From positions 1,239,526 through 1,303,525 of the forward strand of contig NZ_JMIT01000001.1 of the NCBI RefSeq assembly GCF_000731675.1: a DNA stretch of 64,000 bases. Reading direction: 5' to 3'. The notes beneath the pieces are model-generated. The model was given only the letters and a program-made list of their open reading frames with translations. It was not told the DNA's origin and searched no databases. The position numbers were made by a program, and so were the translations under genes. Origin of the DNA: Pseudomonas capeferrum (GTDB lineage: Bacteria > Pseudomonadota > Gammaproteobacteria > Pseudomonadales > Pseudomonadaceae). Positions 1-10,090 of the stretch are shown here, piece after piece (the stretch's first letter is position 1; each line of letters starts with the position of its first letter).

Positions 1-437
1 TCGATGAAGTTGAAATCGATGTCGTAGATCGAGCTGCCTTCTTCAAAGCGGTCGATCAGGTACAGCGGCGCACCACCAATACCCTTGATCGCCGGCAGGC
101 GCAGCTCCATCGGGCCGGTTTCGATCTCCACCGGCTGGGCGCCCAGCTCCAAAGCGCGGGCATAGGCTTCATGGGCATTGCGCACGCGGAACGCCATGCC
201 ACAGACCGATGGGCCATGTTCGGCGGCAAAGTACGAGGCGATGCTTTTAGGTTCGTTGTTCAGGATCAGGTTGATACCGCCCTGACGGTACAGGTGCACC
301 TCTTTGGAACGGTGCGTAGCAACCTTGGTGAAACCGAGTATCTGCAGAACCGGCTCGAGTACGCCAGGTGTCGGCGATGCCAGCTCGATGAACTCGAAGC
401 CCATCAGGCCCATTGGATTTTCGAAAATATCTGCCAT
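1..437 (-). CDS. hpd: 4-hydroxyphenylpyruvate dioxygenase, N-terminal part (cut by window edge)
   Basis: The minus-strand reading frame starts at the ATG at 437, behind an AGGAC ribosome site, and runs off the left edge, so about 145 residues are visible. The N-terminus ([20 protein letters not shown]) and the following stretch with [16 protein letters not shown] and [18 protein letters not shown] are typical of the first vicinal-oxygen-chelate domain of bacterial HPPD. The family converts 4-hydroxyphenylpyruvate to homogentisate in tyrosine and phenylalanine breakdown. The iron-binding C-terminal domain is outside the window, so catalytic residues cannot be checked. Confidence 0.9.
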   Translation of the reverse strand, partial: MADIFENPMGLMGFEFIELASPTPGVLEPVLQILGFTKVATHRSKEVHLYRQGGINLILNNEPKSIASYFAAEHGPSVCGMAFRVRNAHEAYARALELGAQPVEIETGPMELRLPAIKGIGGAPLYLIDRFEEGSSIYDIDFNFI

Positions 438-738
438 GTTCTTGTCCTCATCTACAGCGAAAAATTAGTGATTTCCGGGGATGTAGAACAGAACAGGCGG
501 TGAGCACGGGATGCCGCGCACGCTGCGAGCGAGGAAGTCACCAATGATCAATTTGAACCCATGGTTTGTCATATGGACCCATTCTCGGCGGGCTTGATTC
601 TCCGGAGGTGGAGAACCTTATTGTTGTATTCGTAACCGGATTCTACATTGCGTAAATTGCTTTGTCGCGCTTTAGTTAGCCACGCTCCCTGACAAGCGGC
701 TATCCTCTGCACGTTACCTTCCATCACATTAGGCCAGC
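438..738. other. Intergenic region between divergent hpd and EAL gene
   Basis: This 301-base stretch separates two divergently transcribed genes and must hold both promoters. It is clearly more AT-rich than the flanking genes. I see no open frame, no strong hairpin and no convincing match to a known operator. Confidence 0.5.
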
Positions 739-2325
739 ATGCCCCTTACCACTAGACGCCGCGCCGGCTGGAGCTGGCGCACCCTGCTGCCCTGGGCGAT
801 CGGCGTAGTCCCGGTGGCGTGTGGCCTGGCAGTGATGAACTGGCAGATCGATCGCGACCTGCGCGCCAGCAGCCATGCCACCGCCGCCCAAGTGGTCGAG
901 CATGTCGAGCGCATTCTCGACAGCTTGTCCAGCACCGCCCACGCGCTGCTGCCCTTGGCAGGTAGCCCCTGCACACAGGTCAAACTGGCCCTGCGTGGCC
1001 AGGTCACCCGTAATGCCTTCGTCCGTTCGACCAACCTTTTTCAGCACAACACGCTGTATTGCTCATCACTGTTCGGGGAGTTCGATGAGGTCGTCGACGC
1101 GAGCGAGTACACCAACGGCACGCTCTGGCTGATGGATGGCAACTCGGTGACGCCGGGCCATCCGCTGCTGGTGTACCGGGCCAGCGAGGGCGACCACGGG
1201 GCGATCAGCACCGTGGATGGCGACCACCTGCTCACGGCCCTGCGCCTGATCGGCCCGGACGATACGTTGCAGATTCGCGTCGGCAACGACTGGATGGGCA
1301 AGGACGGTATCGTCCACAAAGGCGTGCCCCCCACGGCTGCGACCGCCGCCGTGACGCTGAGCTCGACCCGCTACCCGTTCAGCGTGTACGGCGGCTATGG
1401 CGCCGAAAAGCAAGGCCAGCTGCTGCGCAGCCACTACCCCGCCCTGCTCAGCTTGCTGATGGTGCTCGGCGTGCTGGCCGGGGCCGCGTGCCACTGGCAA
1501 ATCCGCCGTGCCACCTCGCCACGTGCCGAGTTGCAGCGCGCCCTTGAGGCTGACGAATTTCTGCCGTACTTCCAACCCGTGGTGCGCAAGGGCGATTACC
1601 GCTGGGCGGGCGCCGAAGTGCTGATGCGCTGGAACCACCCACGGGAAGGCCTGGTGCGCCCCGACCTGTTCATCCCCTACGCCGAACACAGCGGCCAGAT
1701 CGTCGCCATGACCCGCGCGCTGATGCTGCACACCGCGCAGAGCCTGGCACCGTATGCCGCGCTGCTGGAAGATGGCTTTCACATCGGCATCAACATAACC
1801 GCCGACCATTGCCGCGACCTGAGCCTGCTCGACGACTGCCGGACTTTCCTTCAGCACTTTCCACCCGGACGGGTGGCACTGACCCTGGAGCTGACCGAAC
1901 GCAAGCTGATCGAAGCCACCCCAGTGGCCTTGGAGTTGTTCGAGAAACTGCATGATATGGGCGTGATGATTGCCCTCGATGACTTCGGCACGGGCCAGTC
2001 GAGCCTCAACTACCTGCGCCAGTTCAAGGTCGACTACCTGAAGATCGACCAGAGCTTCGTCGCCATGATCGGTGTCGACGCGCTGTCCCTGCACATCCTC
2101 GACACCATCATCGAGCTGTCGGGCAAATTGGGCTTGGGCATCGTCGCCGAAGGCGTGGAAACCGAGGCCCAGCGTGACTACCTGGCCCAACACGCGGTGG
2201 ATTTCCAGCAAGGCTACTTGTTCGCCCGGCCCATGCCGGCAGAGGCGTTCCTCGAAGCGCTGGCCGCACGCTCCGGTGTGTCGCGGTTGCCGCAGGACGC
2301 GCCCCCTGAGATCATGCGCGGCTGA
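739..2325 (+). CDS. CSS-motif EAL-domain cyclic-di-GMP phosphodiesterase
   Basis: The 528-residue protein has an N-terminal membrane segment (about 15-32), a periplasmic region with a Tyr-Cys-Ser-Ser motif near residue 107, a second membrane segment (about 230-252) and a C-terminal EAL domain. The EAL domain keeps the expected catalytic and metal positions: Glu in EVLMRW (about 293), NIT (351), ELTER (384), DDFGTG (413), LKID (433), EGVE (470) and QGY (490), so it should hydrolyse c-di-GMP. In this family the periplasmic CSS domain forms a disulfide that controls phosphodiesterase activity. There is no GGDEF domain. The signal sensed is unknown. Confidence 0.88.
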   Translation: MPLTTRRRAGWSWRTLLPWAIGVVPVACGLAVMNWQIDRDLRASSHATAAQVVEHVERILDSLSSTAHALLPLAGSPCTQVKLALRGQVTRNAFVRSTNLFQHNTLYCSSLFGEFDEVVDASEYTNGTLWLMDGNSVTPGHPLLVYRASEGDHGAISTVDGDHLLTALRLIGPDDTLQIRVGNDWMGKDGIVHKGVPPTAATAAVTLSSTRYPFSVYGGYGAEKQGQLLRSHYPALLSLLMVLGVLAGAACHWQIRRATSPRAELQRALEADEFLPYFQPVVRKGDYRWAGAEVLMRWNHPREGLVRPDLFIPYAEHSGQIVAMTRALMLHTAQSLAPYAALLEDGFHIGINITADHCRDLSLLDDCRTFLQHFPPGRVALTLELTERKLIEATPVALELFEKLHDMGVMIALDDFGTGQSSLNYLRQFKVDYLKIDQSFVAMIGVDALSLHILDTIIELSGKLGLGIVAEGVETEAQRDYLAQHAVDFQQGYLFARPMPAEAFLEALAARSGVSRLPQDAPPEIMRG

Positions 2326-2358
2326 TCCACACGCTCAACTCCCCTATTCGAGGCATTC

Positions 2359-3246
2359 GTGTCAAAAGGCATCCTTTCATCGGTCATGGCGTCTTGCTTG
2401 TTCGCTGTGATGTACTTCTATACCTCCCTGCTCACGCCGCTCGATGGCGAAGAGATCTTTGGCTGGCGCACGCTGTTGACGCTGCCCTGCCTCACCCTGT
2501 TCATGCTGGCCTCGAAGGACTGGAAACGGGTCGGCGAGCTGCTGGCGCGGGTGCGGCGCACACCGGTGCTGCTGCTGGGGATGGTCGGTACGTCCTGGCT
2601 TATGGGGGTGCAACTGTGGCTGTTCCTGTGGGCACCGCTGCATGGGCGCAGCCTGGAAGTGTCGATGGGCTACTTCCTGCTGCCGCTGACCATGGTCTTG
2701 ACCGGCCGCCTGGTCTACGGCGAACGCCTGTCGCACCTGCAGAAGGTGGCGGTGTGCTGCGCCGCGCTGGGTGTCGGGCACGAGCTGTACCAGCATGGCA
2801 GCTTCGCCTGGGAAACCCTGGTGGTGATGATCGGCTACCCGATCTACTTCGTGCTGCGCCGACGCTGCCGCACCGACCACCTGGGCGGCCTGTGGTGCGA
2901 CATGTGCCTGCTGTTGCCATGGGCGCTGTACTTCGTGATCCAGGGGCCGTTGTCAGCGGCGGACCTGCTTGCCCACCCTGGCCTTTACGCCTTGATCCCG
3001 GTATTGGGAGCGATCAGCGCCTCGGCCCTGATCGCCTATGTGCTGGCCAGCCGTCTGTTGCCGTTCAGCCTGTTTGGCCTGCTTAGCTACGTCGAGCCGG
3101 TATTGCTGGTGGGCGTGGCCCTGCTGCTGGGTGAAAGCATCGGCCCGGATCAGTGGCTGACTTACCTGCCGATCTGGGCCGCAGTGCTGGTACTGGTTGT
3201 GGAAGGGTTCAAGCACCTGCTGCGTCAGCGTCGCCGTTCGGTATAA
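2359..3246 (+). CDS. rarD: RarD/EamA-family permease
   Basis: A 295-residue protein with about ten hydrophobic segments and the RarD subgroup pattern: [20 protein letters not shown] at the start, an EIFGWRTL stretch in the first loop and [13 protein letters not shown] in the middle. The start is a GTG preceded by GAGGC. RarD proteins belong to the drug/metabolite transporter superfamily; the substrate is not established. The gene lies 33 bases after the EAL gene on the same strand. Its 3' end overlaps the convergent TerC/CBS gene by 38 bases. Confidence 0.82.
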   Translation: MSKGILSSVMASCLFAVMYFYTSLLTPLDGEEIFGWRTLLTLPCLTLFMLASKDWKRVGELLARVRRTPVLLLGMVGTSWLMGVQLWLFLWAPLHGRSLEVSMGYFLLPLTMVLTGRLVYGERLSHLQKVAVCCAALGVGHELYQHGSFAWETLVVMIGYPIYFVLRRRCRTDHLGGLWCDMCLLLPWALYFVIQGPLSAADLLAHPGLYALIPVLGAISASALIAYVLASRLLPFSLFGLLSYVEPVLLVGVALLLGESIGPDQWLTYLPIWAAVLVLVVEGFKHLLRQRRRSV

Positions 3247-4780
3247 GCCGTACCTGGCGCACGCGCCGCTCTTCAACAGCCTCCACAGTCATGATCCAGC
3301 CATTCCAGGCCAAGCGATCACCCACCACCGGCAGGCGGTCCAGCAAGCTCATCACCAGGCCCGCGAGGGTCTGGTAATCCTCGGTGGCACGGGCACTGAA
3401 GCCGGTACGTGCCTGGACCTGGCTGAGGTTCAGGGCGCCGCTGACGACAAAGCCATCACCCTCTTCAACGATACCCGGGCCTTCCACTTCGCTGGCATCT
3501 GGCAACTCACCGGCAATCGACTCAAGGATATCGGTCATGGTCAGCAGGCCGGTGAAATCACCGAATTCGTTGACCACGAAGGCGATATGGGTAGATTGGC
3601 CACGCATCTGTTCAAGGGCGTTGAGGATGCTGAAGCTTTCCAGCAGGTTCAAAGGGGCCCGGGCCATGCGCTCCAGGTCTGGCTGGCTTCCCGACAGCAG
3701 CTCCTTGAACAACTCCTTCTTGTGCACGAAGCCCAGCGGCTCATCGATGCGACCATCGCGGATCAACGGGAGGCGTGAGTACGGCGAATTCGCCAGGGCT
3801 TCGGCTATGGCCGCGGCCGGCTGCGCAAGGTCGATCACATCGACTTCGGTGCGTGCGGTCATCACCGTGCGGATCGGCCGCTCGGCAAGGTTCAGTACAC
3901 CACTGATCATTACCCGCTCCCGGCGGTCGAACAGCACCTCTTCGCCGCCGCCCCCGACCAGGTCGGCGATATCTTCGCCCACTTCGTCGGCCTCGACCCG
4001 ACGGCCACCCAGCAGGCGCAGTACCGCATGGGCAGTACGCTCACGCAGCGGCCGATGCTGCTGCAGGCTGCGTTTGCGGCGCGCGCGGGCCAACTGATTG
4101 AACACTTCGATCAGGATCGAGAAGCCAATGGCCGCGTACAGGTAGCCTTTCGGTATATGGAAGCCCAGGCCTTCGGCGGTCAGGCTGAAGCCGATCATCA
4201 TCAAGAAGCCCAGGCACAGCATGATCACTGTCGGGTGGGCGTTGACGAAGCGGGTCAGCGGTTTGCTGGCGACAATCATGATGCCGATCGAGAAGATCAC
4301 CGCAATCATCATGATCGACAGCTGCTCGACCATGCCCACGGCGGTGATCACGGCGTCCAGCGAGAACACCGCATCGAGCACGACGATTTGCGCAACAATC
4401 GGCCAGAACGCCGCATGGCGTACCACGCCACTGGCCTGAGTGACGTGCCCTTCAAGCCGTTCGTGCAGCTCCATGGTGGCCTTGAAAAGCAGGAATACAC
4501 CACCGAACAGCATGATCAGGTCACGGCCCGAGAAGCTCTTGCCAAACACCTCGATCAGCGGCGCGGTCAGCGTCACCATCCACGAGATACTCGCCAACAA
4601 GCCCAGGCGCATGATCAGCGCCAGGCTCAAACCGATGATCCGCGCACGGTCGCGCTGATGGGGCGGCAACTTGTCGGCCAGGATGGCGATGAACACCAGG
4701 TTGTCGATACCCAGCACCAGCTCGAGGACGATAAGCGTCAACAGGCCTAGCCAGGCCGTGGGGTCGGCTAGCCATTCCAT
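3209..4780 (-). CDS. TerC-CBS-CorC membrane protein (YoaE/YegH type)
   Basis: The 523-residue protein begins with a TerC-like membrane domain (residues about 1-235, about seven hydrophobic segments, with the acidic pairs in [12 protein letters not shown] and [15 protein letters not shown]). A CBS pair follows (about 300-430, including RTVMTAR and [11 protein letters not shown]), then a C-terminal CorC/HlyC domain (about 440-515). This order is that of the E. coli YoaE/YegH family. These proteins are thought to take part in metal ion or stress-linked transport, but the substrate is not known. It overlaps rarD tail to tail. Confidence 0.85.
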   Translation of the reverse strand: MEWLADPTAWLGLLTLIVLELVLGIDNLVFIAILADKLPPHQRDRARIIGLSLALIMRLGLLASISWMVTLTAPLIEVFGKSFSGRDLIMLFGGVFLLFKATMELHERLEGHVTQASGVVRHAAFWPIVAQIVVLDAVFSLDAVITAVGMVEQLSIMMIAVIFSIGIMIVASKPLTRFVNAHPTVIMLCLGFLMMIGFSLTAEGLGFHIPKGYLYAAIGFSILIEVFNQLARARRKRSLQQHRPLRERTAHAVLRLLGGRRVEADEVGEDIADLVGGGGEEVLFDRRERVMISGVLNLAERPIRTVMTARTEVDVIDLAQPAAAIAEALANSPYSRLPLIRDGRIDEPLGFVHKKELFKELLSGSQPDLERMARAPLNLLESFSILNALEQMRGQSTHIAFVVNEFGDFTGLLTMTDILESIAGELPDASEVEGPGIVEEGDGFVVSGALNLSQVQARTGFSARATEDYQTLAGLVMSLLDRLPVVGDRLAWNGWIMTVEAVEERRVRQVRLIPNGDADAAGA

Positions 4781-5036
4781 TACCGGGTACTCACAAGGGA
4801 AGCGTCACAGGGACGGTTGAAGGATGGCCGAGAAGGCCGAAGACTGGGGGGCTCCGCGAAGGTGCTCATAGTTACCTGGGTAGAAATTGGGTAAGCGATC
4901 GTACAATCACAGCAGGTTTTTCTGACAGTGAGAAACTATTACAAAACCTGTAACAGCCCATTGGGGACTTTTGTTCAATACGCCAGAGCACCGCAGCCCG
5001 AAGATGCTCGGCAACTCCCCTCACAGGATTGCCCTC

Positions 5037-5618
5037 ATGAGTCTGTCTTTGTCTATGGCCGCTTTCGCGCTGGCGGCCTCGATCTCCCCTGGCCCGGTCA
5101 ACATCGTCGCCCTGGGCAGCGGTGCCCGTCATGGCCTGCGCGCTAGCCTGGCCCATGTGGCCGGTGCGACGCTGGGGTTCTGCCTGCTGCTGGTACTGGT
5201 CGGGCTGGGCCTGCATGAACTGTTGCTGCGCTGGCCGCTGCTGGGCGTGCTACTGCACTGGGGTGGGGTGGCTTTTTTGCTGTACATGGCCTGGAAACTG
5301 GCCAGCGATGATGGCCAGCTAGGTGGCGAGCACGGGCAGAGCGCGCCCTCGGCCTGGCATGGCGCAGCGATGCAGTGGCTCAACCCCAAGGCATGGCTGG
5401 CGGCGGTGGCGGGTGTCGGCGCCTACACCGGCGGCGAACAGCAACTGCTGTGGCTGTTTACCTGGATCTATGGGCCGATCTGTTTTGTCTCGGTGGCCAG
5501 CTGGGCATGGGCCGGAAGCGTGATTCGCCAGTGCCTGGGCAACCCCCGGCAGATGCGCTTGCTGAACCGCGGGCTGGCCGTGTTGCTGGTGGCCAGTGCT
5601 GCGTATCTGGTCATCTGA
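5037..5618 (+). CDS. LysE/RhtB-family exporter
   Basis: The reading frame is open from 4971, but the ATG at 5037 gives the standard LysE start (MSLSLSMAAFALAASISPGP). The product of 193 residues has about six membrane segments and the SPGPVNIVALGSGARHG signature of the family, plus NPKAWLAAVAGVGAY in the middle. The family exports amino acids or related small molecules; the substrate cannot be predicted. It is convergent with an AraC regulator gene and overlaps its stop by 8 bases. A second and third LysE gene lie at 54527-56773, also next to an AraC gene. Confidence 0.85.
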   Translation: MSLSLSMAAFALAASISPGPVNIVALGSGARHGLRASLAHVAGATLGFCLLLVLVGLGLHELLLRWPLLGVLLHWGGVAFLLYMAWKLASDDGQLGGEHGQSAPSAWHGAAMQWLNPKAWLAAVAGVGAYTGGEQQLLWLFTWIYGPICFVSVASWAWAGSVIRQCLGNPRQMRLLNRGLAVLLVASAAYLVI

Positions 5619-6402
5619 GCGACGGGGCACTCTTGCAGTAATGCCCCGGCGTTGCCGCCAGGTGTTTCTTGAACGCACGCTGCAAGTGCGCCTGGTCGGC
5701 GAAACCTGCCGCCAGTGCCACTTCGGCAATAGCACGGCCCTTGCGCAGGTACGCCCGGGCGAGCTGCACGCGCTGGTCAACCAGGTAGCCATGGGGCGTC
5801 AGGCCGAAACGCTGGCGAAAGGCCCGAATCAGGTAAGACCGGGATAAGCCACTGGCCATGCAGATGTCTTCAAGGCTCAGTGGGTCGGTACGGTGTGCGC
5901 GAATGAAGGCAGCAGCTGCGTCCAGCCGAGAGTGTTCCGGCACGTTCAAAGCTGGCGTGGCACCTAGCAGGCTTGGCAGTGTGCCAAAAAATGTCGCTAC
6001 GCGGCCTTCACGATCAGGCAGGCCGTCGTCGAACAGGTCTGCAAATACCTGTAAAACGCGGCTATAGAGGCGCGGCGAGGTGCTGCAGGTCTGTTGAGGC
6101 AGCTGAAAACCCAGCGCCTGCAGCCATGGCAGATCCACGAACAGCATCAGGTAAGACCAGGCCTGGCCCTCGATGGGGTTGCAGGTATGCACAACCCCGG
6201 GGTTCATCAGCACCGTAGCACCGGCGCTCACTTCGATCTGGCTATCGCCGGTCAGGTAAGTACTGCGCCCACCGGTGATGACGCCGATGGAAAAACTCTC
6301 ATGGGAGTGGGCGGCGTAGCACACCTGGCGCCCGTCCCCTACGCGCCGGGCTTCGACGAAGGGCAATGCCGGATCCCGCCAGAACCGCGACACCTCGATC
6401 AT
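5611..6402 (-). CDS. AraC-family transcriptional regulator with N-terminal cupin
   Basis: The 263-residue protein starts at the ATG at 6402 (MIEVSRFWRDPALPFVEARR). The N-terminal half has the cupin-like AraC_binding pattern (AHSHESFSIGVITGG, PGVVHTCNP). The C-terminal 100 residues hold the two helix-turn-helix units (DICMASGLSRSYLIRAFRQR and EVALAAGFADQAHLQRAFKK). It lies 10 bases after the XRE-cupin gene on the same strand, so the two are probably co-transcribed. It faces the LysE gene, which it may control. It is clearly related to the AraC protein at 55281. Confidence 0.85.
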   Translation of the reverse strand: MIEVSRFWRDPALPFVEARRVGDGRQVCYAAHSHESFSIGVITGGRSTYLTGDSQIEVSAGATVLMNPGVVHTCNPIEGQAWSYLMLFVDLPWLQALGFQLPQQTCSTSPRLYSRVLQVFADLFDDGLPDREGRVATFFGTLPSLLGATPALNVPEHSRLDAAAAFIRAHRTDPLSLEDICMASGLSRSYLIRAFRQRFGLTPHGYLVDQRVQLARAYLRKGRAIAEVALAAGFADQAHLQRAFKKHLAATPGHYCKSAPSLR

Positions 6403-6412
6403 CACCCTGCCC

Positions 6413-6955
6413 TCATTCGCCGTCGTCGTGTACCACAACCAGCAACTGCGCCGGCTGCGGCCCCACAGAGCGCAGCCGGTGCGGCGTCTGGGCATTGAAA
6501 TGCAAGGCATCGCCCTGCTCCAGCAGCACCCGTTCGTTCATGAAATCCACCTCTACCTGGCCTGCATGAACGAACAGAAACTCCTCGCCCTGGTGCTCCT
6601 TGAACGTCGGGTCACTGAACTGGGTCGGTGGCTGGATCAGGAACGGCAACAGGCTGCGCTGCCCCACCTGGCTGGTGAGTGCCGCGTACCCCGGCCCTGT
6701 GCCGTCGCCCACCAGGGCCTGGCGCTCAGCATGACGCACCAGGCTGTAACGGTGCTGCGCGGTTTGCTCTTCAGCGAACAATTCTTCGACATTGACGTTC
6801 AACGCCCGCGCCAGCTTCAGCGCCGCAGCGATCGACGGCGTGTTCAGGCCACGCTCGACCTTGGACAGGTAGCTCTTGGTCATGCCGGTTTTATCGGCCA
6901 GCAATTCCAGGGTCAGGCCCAGTTTCTTTCTCAGCAATTTCAATCGGATAGACAT
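6413..6955 (-). CDS. XRE-family regulator with cupin sensor domain
   Basis: A 180-residue protein with an N-terminal XRE helix-turn-helix (residues about 4-60: KKLGLTLELLADKTGMTKSY followed by LSKVERGLNTPSIAAALKLA) and a C-terminal cupin_2 domain (about 105-178: GEEFLFVHAGQVEVDF, LEQGDALHFNAQTPHRL). This arrangement is common in Pseudomonas regulators of amine or amino acid catabolism. It is the first gene of a pair with the AraC regulator downstream. The ligand is unknown. Confidence 0.85.
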   Translation of the reverse strand: MSIRLKLLRKKLGLTLELLADKTGMTKSYLSKVERGLNTPSIAAALKLARALNVNVEELFAEEQTAQHRYSLVRHAERQALVGDGTGPGYAALTSQVGQRSLLPFLIQPPTQFSDPTFKEHQGEEFLFVHAGQVEVDFMNERVLLEQGDALHFNAQTPHRLRSVGPQPAQLLVVVHDDGE

Positions 6956-7042
6956 GTGACGCAGTTTTCCCAGGCGAAGGCAGATGCAAGGCTCGCGCGC
7001 ACCGATGATACGTGGACTGCGCGCGAAATGCTGGCCCTGATC

Positions 7043-8467
7043 TCAAGGCATCACGGGCGGCACATACTGCAATGTCGTACCCAACGCCCACAGCAGCACC
7101 AGTACCAAGGGTGCATGCACCAGCAATTGCACGAACGAGAAGCCGATCAGGTCGCGCGCCTTGAGGCCCAGCACGCCCAGCAGCGGCAGCATGTAGAACG
7201 GGTTGATCAGGTTTGGCAGGGCTTCGGCAGCGTTGTAGATCTGCACGGCCCAACCCAGGTGATATTGCAGGTCATTGGCCACCAGCATCACATAGGGCGC
7301 CTCGATGATCCATTTGCCCCCGCCCGAGGGGATGAAGAAGCCCAGCACTGCCGAGTACACGCCCATCAGCACGGCGTAGGTATCGTGGGAGGCGATCTGT
7401 ACGAAGAAGGTGGAAATGTGGTGGGCCAGGGTCTGTTCGTCCACGCCCTTGACCTGGGTGAGGATCGCCGCGATCGAGCCATACAACGGGAACTGGATTA
7501 GCACCCCCGTGGTGGTGGGCACGGCACGGGTCACCGCATCGAGGAAGCTGCGCGGGCGCCAGTGCAGCAAGGCACCCAGCATGATGAACAGGAAGTTGTA
7601 GGTGTTAAGCCCTGAGATGGCGGTGATTGCAGGCTTGGTGGCGAACTCCTGGTACAGCCAACCACCGGCCAGGGCCACCAGCAGCAAGGTCAGGATCGGG
7701 CTGTACTCCAGCCACTCGCCGGGCCGGCTGCGCTGGGCCGGTGGCGGCGCGGTGAAGCTTGGGTCGACGCCGCATTGTTCCGCCGTACGCGCGCTGGTCG
7801 CGCCTGGGGCGGTGGCATAGGCCACCACCAGCGATACGATCACCAGCGCCGCCAGCATGACCCCCGACTGCCAGAGGAAGATGGTTTCGGTGAACGGAAT
7901 CACCCCGGTGATCGACAGAATCGACGGCGGCAAGCTGGCCGGGTTGGCCTGCAGTTGCGCCGCCGAAGACGAAAGGCCCAGCGCCCATACCGCGCCAAGG
8001 CCCAGGTAGGCAGCGGCGCCAGCGGCGCGGTAATCCATTTTCAGGTCAGTGCGGCGCGCCAGGGCGCGCACCAGCAGGCCTCCGAAGACCAGCGACAGGC
8101 CCCAATTGAGCAACGAGGCCAGCATCGAGACCAGCGCAACCCAGCACACCGCCGAACGGCCGTTGCTGGGGATACGCGCCAAGCGGTCGATCAGCCGAGC
8201 GGCAGGCGGCGAGCTGGCCACCACATAGCCGCCAATGACCACGAACGCCATCTGCATGGTGAACGGGATCAAGCTCCAGAAGCCATCGCCGAAGGCCTTG
8301 GCGGTGTCGGTCGGTTTGGCACCCATCACCAGGGCACCCAGGCACACCAGCACTACCGCAAGGGCGGCGAATACCCAGGAATCAGGGAACCAGCGTTCAG
8401 CCCAGTTGGAACAGCGCAAGGCAAAGCGGGCGGAACGGCTGTCTTGGATTTCAGCGGCCACAGTCAT
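7043..8467 (-). CDS. atoE: Short-chain fatty acid transporter AtoE
   Basis: A 474-residue integral membrane protein with about 12-13 hydrophobic segments and AtoE-family stretches: WFPDSWVFAALAVVLV near the start, IPFTMQMAFVVIGGYVVASS and IPSGGGKWIIEAPYV. The family takes up short-chain fatty acids such as acetoacetate or butyrate. It is downstream of, and on the same strand as, the two CoA-transferase subunits, which fits an uptake-activation route. A hairpin with a T run lies between it and atoA, so its expression is probably partly separated from the transferase genes. Confidence 0.9.
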   Translation of the reverse strand: MTVAAEIQDSRSARFALRCSNWAERWFPDSWVFAALAVVLVCLGALVMGAKPTDTAKAFGDGFWSLIPFTMQMAFVVIGGYVVASSPPAARLIDRLARIPSNGRSAVCWVALVSMLASLLNWGLSLVFGGLLVRALARRTDLKMDYRAAGAAAYLGLGAVWALGLSSSAAQLQANPASLPPSILSITGVIPFTETIFLWQSGVMLAALVIVSLVVAYATAPGATSARTAEQCGVDPSFTAPPPAQRSRPGEWLEYSPILTLLLVALAGGWLYQEFATKPAITAISGLNTYNFLFIMLGALLHWRPRSFLDAVTRAVPTTTGVLIQFPLYGSIAAILTQVKGVDEQTLAHHISTFFVQIASHDTYAVLMGVYSAVLGFFIPSGGGKWIIEAPYVMLVANDLQYHLGWAVQIYNAAEALPNLINPFYMLPLLGVLGLKARDLIGFSFVQLLVHAPLVLVLLWALGTTLQYVPPVMP

Positions 8468-8512
8468 GTCCTTTTATTGGTTTTGTCGAACTGATCTTGA
8501 ATCAACAGCAAA

Positions 8513-8542
8513 AACCCTGTGCAAGCTCGCTCGCACAGGGTT
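8513..8542 (-). terminator. Hairpin terminator between atoA and atoE
   Basis: A 10-bp perfect stem (8513-8522 with 8533-8542) with a 10-base loop is followed, on the minus strand, by a run of five T. It lies 18 bases beyond the atoA stop and 45 bases before the atoE start. It probably lowers or stops readthrough from atoDA into atoE. Confidence 0.7.
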
Positions 8543-8559
8543 GATGATCACAGCAGAGG

Positions 8560-9216
8560 TTAGAACGTCATCTCTTTCACATCATCCGGCACGATCAGCT
8601 TGCCGGCGGTCTTCTCGATGATTTCTTCGACGCTTACCCCCGGCGCCGTCTCGCGCAGGATGAAGGTGCCATTGTCGATCTCCAGGTACGCAAGGTCGGT
8701 CAGTACCTTGCGAATGCAACCGGCACCGGTCAACGGCAGGCTGCAACGCTCCAGCAACTTGGACTCACCGTCCTTGGAGGCGTGGGTCATGGTGACGATG
8801 ATGTTGTCGGCACCGGCCACCAGGTCCATGGCGCCGCCCATGCCCTTGACCAGCTTGCCGGGGATCATCCACGAGGCGATGTTGCCTTGCACATCCACTT
8901 CGAAGGCGCCCAGCACGGTGAGGTCGACGTGGCCACCACGGATCATGGCGAACGATTGCGCCGAATCGAAGATCGATGCGCCACGGCGGGCGGTAACGGT
9001 CTGCTTGCCGGCGTTGATCATGTCGGCATCGATCGTGCTTTCGGTAGGGAACTCGCCCATGCCGAGCAAGCCGTTTTCCGACTGCAGCATGACATCCATA
9101 TCGTCGGGTACGTAGTTGGCCACCAGGGTCGGAATGCCAATGCCAAGGTTGACGTAGTAGCCGTCCTTCAGTTCACGGGCGACGCGTTGCGCCATCTGTT
9201 CGCGGGTCAGTGCCAT
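8560..9216 (-). CDS. atoA: 3-oxoacid CoA-transferase subunit B
   Basis: The 218-residue protein has the beta-subunit CoA-transferase pattern: YYVNLGIGIPTLVANYVP near residue 20, the SENGLLGMG motif (about 46-54) holding the glutamate expected to form the CoA thioester, and IASWMIPGKLVKGMGGAMDL. With subunit A it moves CoA from succinyl-CoA or acetyl-CoA to a 3-oxoacid such as acetoacetate. It follows subunit A by 35 bases. Assignment to acetoacetate rather than 3-oxoadipate rests on the neighbouring atoE. Confidence 0.9.
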   Translation of the reverse strand: MALTREQMAQRVARELKDGYYVNLGIGIPTLVANYVPDDMDVMLQSENGLLGMGEFPTESTIDADMINAGKQTVTARRGASIFDSAQSFAMIRGGHVDLTVLGAFEVDVQGNIASWMIPGKLVKGMGGAMDLVAGADNIIVTMTHASKDGESKLLERCSLPLTGAGCIRKVLTDLAYLEIDNGTFILRETAPGVSVEEIIEKTAGKLIVPDDVKEMTF

Positions 9217-9251
9217 GGTCAGGATCTCTTTGTTGTTCTGAAGGAGGGCGC

Positions 9252-9950
9252 TCAGGCCTTGACGGTGCGCTTTTCGATACGCTTTTCGAAGGTACCGACA
9301 ATCACACGGTCCACGAAAATACCGGGGGTGTGGATCTCGCTGGGCAGCAGCACGCCCGGTTCGACGATCTCTTCCACTTCAACCACGGTGATCTTGCCGG
9401 CGGTGGCCGCCAGCGGGTTGAAGTTCTGCGCGGTGTTGCGGTACACCACGTTGCCGTAATGGTCGGCCTTCCAGCCCTTGACGATGGCGAAGTCACCGGT
9501 GATGGATTCTTCGAGAATGTAATGGCGGCCTTTGAATTCACGCACTTCCTTGCCATCGGCGACTGGGGTGCCATAGCCGGTGGCAGTGAAGAAGGCCGGG
9601 ATGCCAGCGCCGCCGGCGCGCATTTTTTCGGCCAGGGTACCTTGTGGGGTGAGTTCGACTTCCAGTTCACCACTGAGCAGTTGGCGTTCGAATTCGGCGT
9701 TCTCGCCCACGTAGGAAGCGATCATCTTGCGAATCTGGCGCTCTTCCAGCAGTACACCCAGGCCGAAACCATCGACACCGCAGTTGTTGGAGACCACGGT
9801 CAGGCCCTTGACGCCACGGCGCTTGATCTCGTTGATGAGGTTTTCCGGGATGCCGCACAGGCCAAAGCCACCGGCCAGTACCGTCATGTTGTCGGTCAGG
9901 CCGTCAAGGGCCTCTTCATAGGTTGCTACGCGCTTGTCCAGTCCGGCCAT
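9252..9950 (-). CDS. atoD: 3-oxoacid CoA-transferase subunit A
   Basis: The frame is open upstream to 10052, but the ATG at 9950 gives the usual start ([18 protein letters not shown]) and a normal length of 232 residues. The [13 protein letters not shown] motif near residue 25 is the CoA-transferase alpha-subunit glycine signature, and [20 protein letters not shown] is typical of the SCOT/AtoD group. It is first in the minus-strand atoDA-atoE set and is divergent from a LysR regulator 140 bases away, which probably controls it. Confidence 0.9.
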   Translation of the reverse strand: MAGLDKRVATYEEALDGLTDNMTVLAGGFGLCGIPENLINEIKRRGVKGLTVVSNNCGVDGFGLGVLLEERQIRKMIASYVGENAEFERQLLSGELEVELTPQGTLAEKMRAGGAGIPAFFTATGYGTPVADGKEVREFKGRHYILEESITGDFAIVKGWKADHYGNVVYRNTAQNFNPLAATAGKITVVEVEEIVEPGVLLPSEIHTPGIFVDRVIVGTFEKRIEKRTVKA

Positions 9951-10038
9951 GTTGATCCGCCTTTTGTAGTTGTTGAACCGACGAGGCTGTCGGTGAGCGT
10001 GTGCTGACATCTTCACCGCAGACGACTGATTTGTTAAT

Positions 10039-10077
10039 TTTGTTTTCATCATTGATTGATAACGTTTTCAAAACAAA
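10039..10077. promoter_or_regulatory. Dyad in the atoD / LysR divergent promoter region
   Basis: An 8-bp perfect inverted repeat (TTTGTTTT at 10039 and AAAACAAA at 10070) lies just upstream of the LysR start, in an AT-rich part of the 140-base divergent region. LysR regulators usually bind dyads in such divergent promoters. Its role as operator is an inference from position and symmetry. Confidence 0.4.
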
Positions 10078-10090
10078 CAGTAGGCCCGTC

